NCBI GenBank assembly: GCA_932521025.1
Contig: OW051470.1
Location: 5,938,501 to 6,002,500 of the forward strand
Direction: 5' to 3'
Length of the DNA stretch: 64,000 nt
From: Oscheius onirici
Lineage: Eukaryota > Nematoda > Chromadorea > Rhabditida > Rhabditidae
Shown here piece after piece: positions 58,938-64,000 of the stretch (positions are counted from its first letter, which is position 1; each line of letters begins with the position of its first letter). The notes under the pieces are model-generated. The model ran no database searches. It saw only the letters and a list, made by a program, of their open reading frames with translations, and had not been told where the DNA came from. The translations under genes were made by a program, and so were the position numbers.

Positions 58938-60041
58938 TACCCTATTACCGGTTACTGTACAGGTTAATAAACGTGTAAATATTACATTTCTCTCATACTC
59001 TAAAGGTCAAATAAGGAAAGCTTCTGAGCCGGCTTCTCTCGCAGCTACGTGTCATGTGTGTTTTCCGATAACGGGCTTTGTCAGGCGAGGACCCAGGCCA
59101 AAACTATTCTGTTTGACTGATAAGACATATTATGTAATTCGACTCGAATAACTTGAAGATGAGTGATAACTCGAAATGTTTGATCGGAATAGGATCAGAG
59201 CCGGTCTGAAAGGTCTTTTCGAGAAGCAGAAACCAACAAAACCTCAAAACCAAAACCAAAAAATCTCTCACTGTACTGCAAAGCCTGTGCTCTTGATGTG
59301 TCTTCAGAGTCATTGTCAGCAGACAGTCAGGTATGTATTTTGTAAATGAATTTAACTATACTTGCAGCTCTATAGATTCTTGTTTGAAAGCATCCCCTTT
59401 GTTTGACAATCGTATTACAGTCAAAGTACCCTTTGATAAGATGCTCTTTTTACAGGAAAAGTCTTGATGACCAACGGTTAAACACTCTTATCCTAAGATT
59501 CTTCTCGCAATGCTCACTTTGCAGTTTTCTCCGATAAGAACTTAGTCATAAACACTGGATCTGACAGAAAAATATTCACTGGAGAACCTTCTGAACGTTC
59601 AATGTGCCGACTACAAAATGTTGTCGGTTCCATTTTATCACTCGAGTCATGTGATTGTGTACAGAGCGTTTGGATAACAGATAATGGAGTACCAGCAGGG
59701 TGGATGCTGAAATCTCCAAACCTTTTGAAATGATTTCCACAGACACAGTTGACTCAGAAGTAGGTGTTGATAACAGAATGAGATATCATCGACGTGAGTC
59801 ATCTGACGTGTGAGATAAATGTTTTGAAAGTTGTATTCTGCATTCCGGAACCTCTTTCGCCAGTTTTGTCCCGGAGAGGGACAGACAGAAACTACCTCTT
59901 TGATTGCTGACTATCTCTGACGGCCTCGTTCGACGAGCGATAAGAAGAAGCAGTCGTCCACAGTCAGCTCTCAGCCAGCAGTTCTTTGTTTGTCTTTCCG
60001 CTAACATAGTCAATTTCTATTCAACTTCAACTTATTTTCAG
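58938..60041. other. Upstream region of the bZIP gene, no gene recognised
   Basis: 1.1 kb. The bZIP start lies directly after an ATTTTCAG acceptor at 60041, so a 5' UTR exon or trans-splice site is expected here. No coding exon convincing. Confidence 0.4.
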
Positions 60042-61346
60042 ATGCTTTCAGAGATGTCACAGTCCAAATCTTCGCCGGTCGGGGAGAAGGATCCTCGAGT
60101 GATGATGAAGCCACCGGCCATTATTCCTCTCCAATCTATTCCTCAGCACATTATGGCTCAGTTCCAAGTTCAAGCTCCAAGAGTCGGAGGACCCATGTTG
60201 CTTCATCAGCCTGGAATGCCGGGACAACCCTTTAATCCAGTGTGTATCTCTCAAAAGATGTCCAATCGTCTTTCAGAACTTTTTGAGACTTCCCCAAGAC
60301 ATCAATCTGATTCCACAACAACATATCCCGCAAAGAGTTCCTTCATTCCTTTCAGCTCCGGCCGCTCTTGGGAGAGCATCTTCTCCGGATGAAGACGACG
60401 AAGAGGAGGTTGAAACCCATTGGAGATGTCGAGGAAAGTAAGTTTCAGGGACACATTGATGTCGACTCCAGACATCACAGACGGAGGGAGATGAATCGTA
60501 TTGCACAGCAGAAAAGTCGGAAAAAGAAGGACCAACTGATCAACGATCTACAGTTAGAAAACGACCAGCTCAAGGCCAAAATAATCTCTCTGGATGCGGA
60601 AGTCAAGGTCTGGAAGAATATGGTAGAACCTTTTTCAACTGGATCAGAAAAAAGATAGATTTTCAGACGAAAAAATCAGAAAATGATGCAAACGAGTTGA
60701 GAAAACGATTGGAGGAGTCGGACGAGAGATATGACGAGTTGAGAAAAACCAGAGCACAGTCGAAACAAGAGGAAGCTCGAAATATTGTAAACGATTTTGT
60801 TGAAGAGGAAGAAGAGAAGGATGGCTTGAAGATTGTCGAAAATCACGAAGAGAATTTTGAACGGACCAAAGAGGAGCCAGTCGACATAGAAAACAATCTC
60901 GTAATGGAGACCTTGACAGCAACGGACTCGGTAAGACGAAACTATAAGAACGATGTAAGGAAGACTTTAGAGAGTAAAGACGATGATGAAGGAGATTCAG
61001 GGACTGACGACAGAATTACAACGAATGTATATGGTGACCAATCAGCAGAACGAAACTAACAAACTCCTTTACCAGGTTCTAGACTTTCGAATCCCTCAAA
61101 ACACCAGAGATTAAGGCTTTGGAAGACCAGGAGAAGAGAATCTCTTTGCCAAAACAAAGAGAAGAACAAGATCTTTGTCTGGAGATCAGTCCAGTTCAGC
61201 AGATCTCTGTGGCTCCGATCAAAAAGAAAAATGAAGCAGGGATTCGTTGGATCAGAAGGAATGTTTCTAGGGGAAAAATATCCAGGAGTGACATTGAAAA
61301 GGTGAAAGATCTTCATACCAAACATCAAAAGTTTAGCACAAAGTGA
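60042..61346 (+). CDS. bZIP transcription factor
   Basis: Nuclear DNA-binding factor. Exon 1 (60042-60239) is Pro/Met-rich (AIIPLQSIPQHIMAQFQVQA). Exon 2 reads NFLRLPQDINLIPQQHIPQR and SSPDEDDEEE. A 40-base intron (GTTGAA...TTTCAG) leads to the basic region RRREMNRIAQQKSRKKK, which fits NRxAxxxSR, followed by the zipper QLINDLQLENDQLKAKIISL and DAEVKVWKNM. After another short intron a long charged region follows (ELRKRLEESDERYDELRKTR; VEEEEEKDG). The last exon, from a GTTCTAG acceptor, reads TFESLKTPEIKALEDQEKRI and SPVQQISVAPIKKKNEAGIR and ends HTKHQKFSTK, TGA. The zipper is short. Orthology not assigned; C. elegans has many divergent bZIPs (zip genes). Confidence 0.82.
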
Positions 61347-61522
61347 TATCGAAGATTATGAAGAAGAATGCACTGCGTTGAATTGTGAATAAATCGAGTT
61401 CCGAGAATCATCTGTTTGTTATCGGAAGTTGCAATTGAGATTGGATCGGAGACGGGTTCCCGAACCAAGTCGTCACAGCCAGCGGCTTGTAACCGACGAT
61501 TAGGCAGGATCCAGTTATCCGC

Positions 61523-62419
61523 TCATCTCTTAGCATAACGTCTAGTGTTCGTCCTCCTACTTGACCCTAGACATTCCTTGAAGTTCTTTTGCCATTCCGA
61601 GTATTCCTGTTCCTCAGAAGGCAGTCCCGATCTGCCCGATGATTTGAATTGAGCGACCTTGGACACAGCTTTTCGCCTTCCCTTATCCCATTGTGAAACG
61701 GAAAGCTCACTTTCTAAGAAGCCTGGGTATAAAAAGAGAAATCTTTTGGAATCTCGATTATTCCCATTGAATGTGATATTTGAATAAGTTCTCCGGTTCT
61801 GACTCACTACGTTCCGGAATGTGTAATTGTGCACTACGGCCGGGGTCCTGTTCGAGTACCATTGTCATCCGCCCTCGGGCAGTGTCACCGTCCGTTTTGT
61901 ACAAATCGACTACTGAAATCGAAGAGAGCGACAAGTCTCGGCGACTCCTCCAAATCCGGTCGAGGTTTCCGCTGTTAGATCCACTCCAATCTCTCAAGAA
62001 CACTTTCTTTTCGGTATAGATTCTCTCACTTTGCTTCTAAATTTTTCCAGTTTTGATCTCATAGTACTGTTTGAGATACAGTCATTCCCTCTAAACTCCC
62101 TAATTCTCCCGGAAATGGGCCACGAGGTGGTAAACCTCGAAAATGATCGAAGATTGAGTCCTCTTCAGGAGCTTTCTCCAGATCTGCCATCTCCTCTCGC
62201 GATCCACTTTCACCCAATGGCAATCCGGTCGCCAAGGCCATTCACCTGGGGCGTTATCCAGCGTCCTTTTCACCGTTGGCAGCTGACCTTGTTGTCTTTT
62301 GGCCTCCTCTCTTCCTTCCCGCGTTCCACAATCTCGTCCAAGCCGTACCGCCGAAGAAGGCTAATCGCCATGCTCATTTGCTTACCCCCCATTTCCAACT
62401 TTACTTGACCGAAAGGCAT
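61523..62419 (-). CDS. Hypothetical 189-residue protein
   Basis: Four exons close perfectly in frame: 62419-62386 (MPFGQVKLEMG), 62245-62136, 62036-61811 and 61722-61523 (34+110+226+200 = 570 bases, 190 codons with stop). The start exon ends at a strong GTAAGC donor. Sequence is Trp/Arg-rich at first (EWPWRPDCHWVKVDRERRWQ, IWRKLLKRTQSSIIFE), then KVFLRDWSGSNSGNLDRIWR, SSISVVDLYKTDGDTARGRM and AQLHIPERFLESELSVSQWD, ending SSRRTNTRRYAKR. No signal peptide, membrane helix or known domain. The basic N-terminus with Trp/Arg could be a mitochondrial or ribosome-associated feature, but I cannot assign it. Confidence 0.62.
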
Positions 62420-62731
62420 AAGGGTTTCTGATCAGCTTACTGCGTCCTTCACCTAGAGCGTTTACGAAGCGTGTTCAAAAATGACCATCATGCGAGGCTA
62501 ATGCTTGTTTTCCCTGATCCTGGTTACACGATCTGACTTGTTTGGATTCATCAGCTTTTGCGCTTACGCAGCGGGATAGCTTCCGTCGGCCTTCAGTCTT
62601 TTTGCAACAGTCTATGGAATGTGTAAACCGTTTTGGGATCAACTTATCAAGTTCACACCCAACTTTTAAAATCTCCCTTTCGCGCATCATATCCTTCGGT
62701 CAACAGTCTCGAACAATCATTCAAGATTCAG
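62420..62731. promoter_or_regulatory. Divergent promoter region, unknown gene / GILT
   Basis: 312 bases between divergent starts. ATTCAG directly before the GILT ATG suggests a splice acceptor. No other element seen. Confidence 0.3.
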
Positions 62732-63508
62732 ATGTGGCGGCTGCTGCTGCTATTGCCGGCTTTGGTCTCTTCTCAACAGGTCAATGTGACCATTTTCACG
62801 GAGTCACAATGTCCGTTCTGTACAAAGCTGTTGAGGGAACAGATCTGGCCGTTCTACGTCAGTAAACCGGGTATTATGAACCTACAGGCGAGTCGGAGAA
62901 AATGGGTAAAAAGTACAACCAGTTCAGATTATACCCTTCGGAAAGGGAGACTGTACTTACGACTACCAACGGTCATTCCACTGCTCTTGTATGCACGGTC
63001 AGTCTGATTCATATTCCCAATTACAACCAAATTCCAGGTCAGACGGAATGCGATCTTAACCGGCTTCAAAACTGTGCTATCTCTGTACGTTTGTTCTAAA
63101 ACAATACTTTGGCAACGCTTTGATAGTCCTAAAAGTAGATTTACTTCAGTATTTCCCTCGTCGTCATCTGGGACTCGTGACCTGTATTCAAGGTCTTAAA
63201 GATCTCCGAGATGCCTTTTCTCGCTGTCTGGCCAGACTCTCTGCCCGAACACAGAGGTTTTTTGGTTCTTCAGAACGAGGCTTATTCTTTTCAGAAAACT
63301 GATAGAGTGCGCTACCACACAAACGGGAGAGCTTCTTAACTACTATTCGATGGTCAATACACATCGAGCTGGAGTCAGAGTTAGTATCTTCCCAAGATTT
63401 AGAGACGTCTGAATTTAGATATGGCCCACGATGTATGTCAACGGAGCTTTCTTCGACCGGTCGTATCCGGTATCTCAGAAGCTATGCGAGCATTCCGAGT
63501 GGTGCTGA
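62732..63508 (+). CDS. GILT-like lysosomal thiol reductase
   Basis: Gamma-interferon-inducible lysosomal thiol reductase family; reduces disulfides in the endosome/lysosome. Signal peptide MWRLLLLLPALVSSQQ, then VNVTIFTESQCPFCTKLLRE with active-site CPFC. Next exon IIPFGKGDCTYDYQRSFHCS plus CMHGQTECDLNRLQNCAIS, the GILT signature (CxHG..EC..N..xxC). Then YFPRRHLGLVTCIQGLKDLR and DAFSRCLARLSARTQR, LIECATTQTGELLNYYSMVN, and final exon IWPTMYVNGAFFDRSYPVSQ ending CEHSEWC, TGA. The first intron (62888-62927) fits the family only if it uses a GC donor (GCGAGT); the nearby GT donor would leave a 22-base intron. All key cysteines are present. Confidence 0.9.
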
Positions 63509-63668
63509 AAATAACTTTCATGTAATTTATTGTCAAGACGTGCCTTGCTCATTACGGAGTCAATTAAATCTTCTCCTTTTAATCCATATCCACCGGGTGC
63601 CCTGCCATCGTCATGGCAACCCGTTTCGGTGCGAATTGTCCTCTCCTCTACAGCCAGTCTCTTCTAAA

Positions 63669-64000
63669 ATGCAGCCCCATCGACTGTCCCTCGTTGTCGA
63701 AAATATTCAATTAGGCTACGACACAGGCTTCTTCATTGCCATTCGAATATGCGATTCGGACTGGTCGACTGCTGGAACCTTCCATCGAAGCGGTCTGTTC
63801 GGAACCCAGTTATAGGTTGTAGTTGTTTGTTTAGTATTGCCCGCCGGCGCCACATGCACTTTTCATCCGACTGAAGAATCCGTGGCAGAGAGAACCTTGT
63901 CCGTGGAAATGCGTGTTGATTCAAAGCATGGAATCTACTCGGGATCACTGGCAGTAGTCAAAGAAGAGGGAAAGGTCTGAAAATGAAACGAGAAATGTTT
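63669..64000 (+). CDS. Start of an unidentified gene, runs off the right edge
   Basis: Exon 1 63669-63792 (MQPHRLSLVVENIQLGYDTG, FFIAIRICDSDWSTAGTFHR) joins exon 2 63835-63974 (LPAGATCTFHPTEESVAERT, LSVEMRVDSKHGIYSGSLAV, VKEEGK) in frame through a 42-base intron; a GTCTGA donor then leaves the window. A CTCTACAG acceptor 16 bases before the ATG is about 145 bases after the GILT stop, which fits downstream position in an operon. No family recognised from the 88 or so residues visible. Confidence 0.5.

Overview
This window is nuclear DNA from a nematode. Protein-coding exons are cut by many 40-60 base GT...AG introns with TTTCAG/TTTAG acceptors. Ubiquitin carries the Ala19 form I associate with C. 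elegans. There is an NLP-21-type neuropeptide precursor (repeated GGARAF/GGGRAF peptides), which I know only from nematodes. A GABA receptor locus is built like C. elegans unc-49. I cannot name the species. Several recognised orthologues (unc-49, sly-1, eftu-2/snu-114, nlp-21, ubq-1, zfp-1, dephospho-CoA kinase) are, as far as I recall, on C. elegans chromosome III, so the window may be a piece of the same ancestral linkage group.

Layout. 1-4694 (minus): unc-49-like GABA receptor, one shared ligand-binding half followed by two alternative membrane-domain modules; the distal one runs off the left edge. 4.7-7.0 kb: no gene seen. 7.0-9.7 kb (minus): SLY1 SNARE regulator, divergent from the spliceosomal GTPase SNU114 (10.0-13.4 kb, plus). 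13.8-15.7 kb (plus): DxxxD-type cation diffusion transporter. 16.1-18.0 kb (minus): nlp-21-like precursor. 18.6-19.9 kb: secreted protein of repeated Cys modules. 20.4-26.0 kb: large NIDO/AMOP/VWD/sushi membrane protein. 26.3-32.2 kb (minus): two cysteine-rich EB/lustrin-like extracellular genes (possibly one). 34.0-36.8 kb: small coiled-coil gene, C2H2 zinc-finger gene and four-unit polyubiquitin gene. 38.2-40.0 kb: SLC22-like transporter. 40.1-41.1 kb: dephospho-CoA kinase. 41.8-46.1 kb: AF10/ZFP-1 PHD-finger protein. 47.9-48.7 kb: unknown multi-pass membrane protein. 48.7-52.3 kb: repeat-rich block with a decayed Tc1-family transposon and a perfect hairpin. 52.5-64 kb: sulfotransferase, zinc-finger gene, two small secreted Cys proteins, a paralogue of the 34 kb coiled-coil gene, a bZIP factor, an unknown 189-aa gene, a GILT-like thiol reductase, and the start of a further gene.

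Most genes are independent housekeeping, neuronal or extracellular-matrix genes; there is no single pathway. Three close same-strand pairs (polyubiquitin/zinc finger, the two EB genes, GILT/next gene) have spacing compatible with nematode operons and trans-splicing. Gene models were made by hand from splice signals and reading-frame continuity; exon edges quoted are inferred, not transcript-supported.
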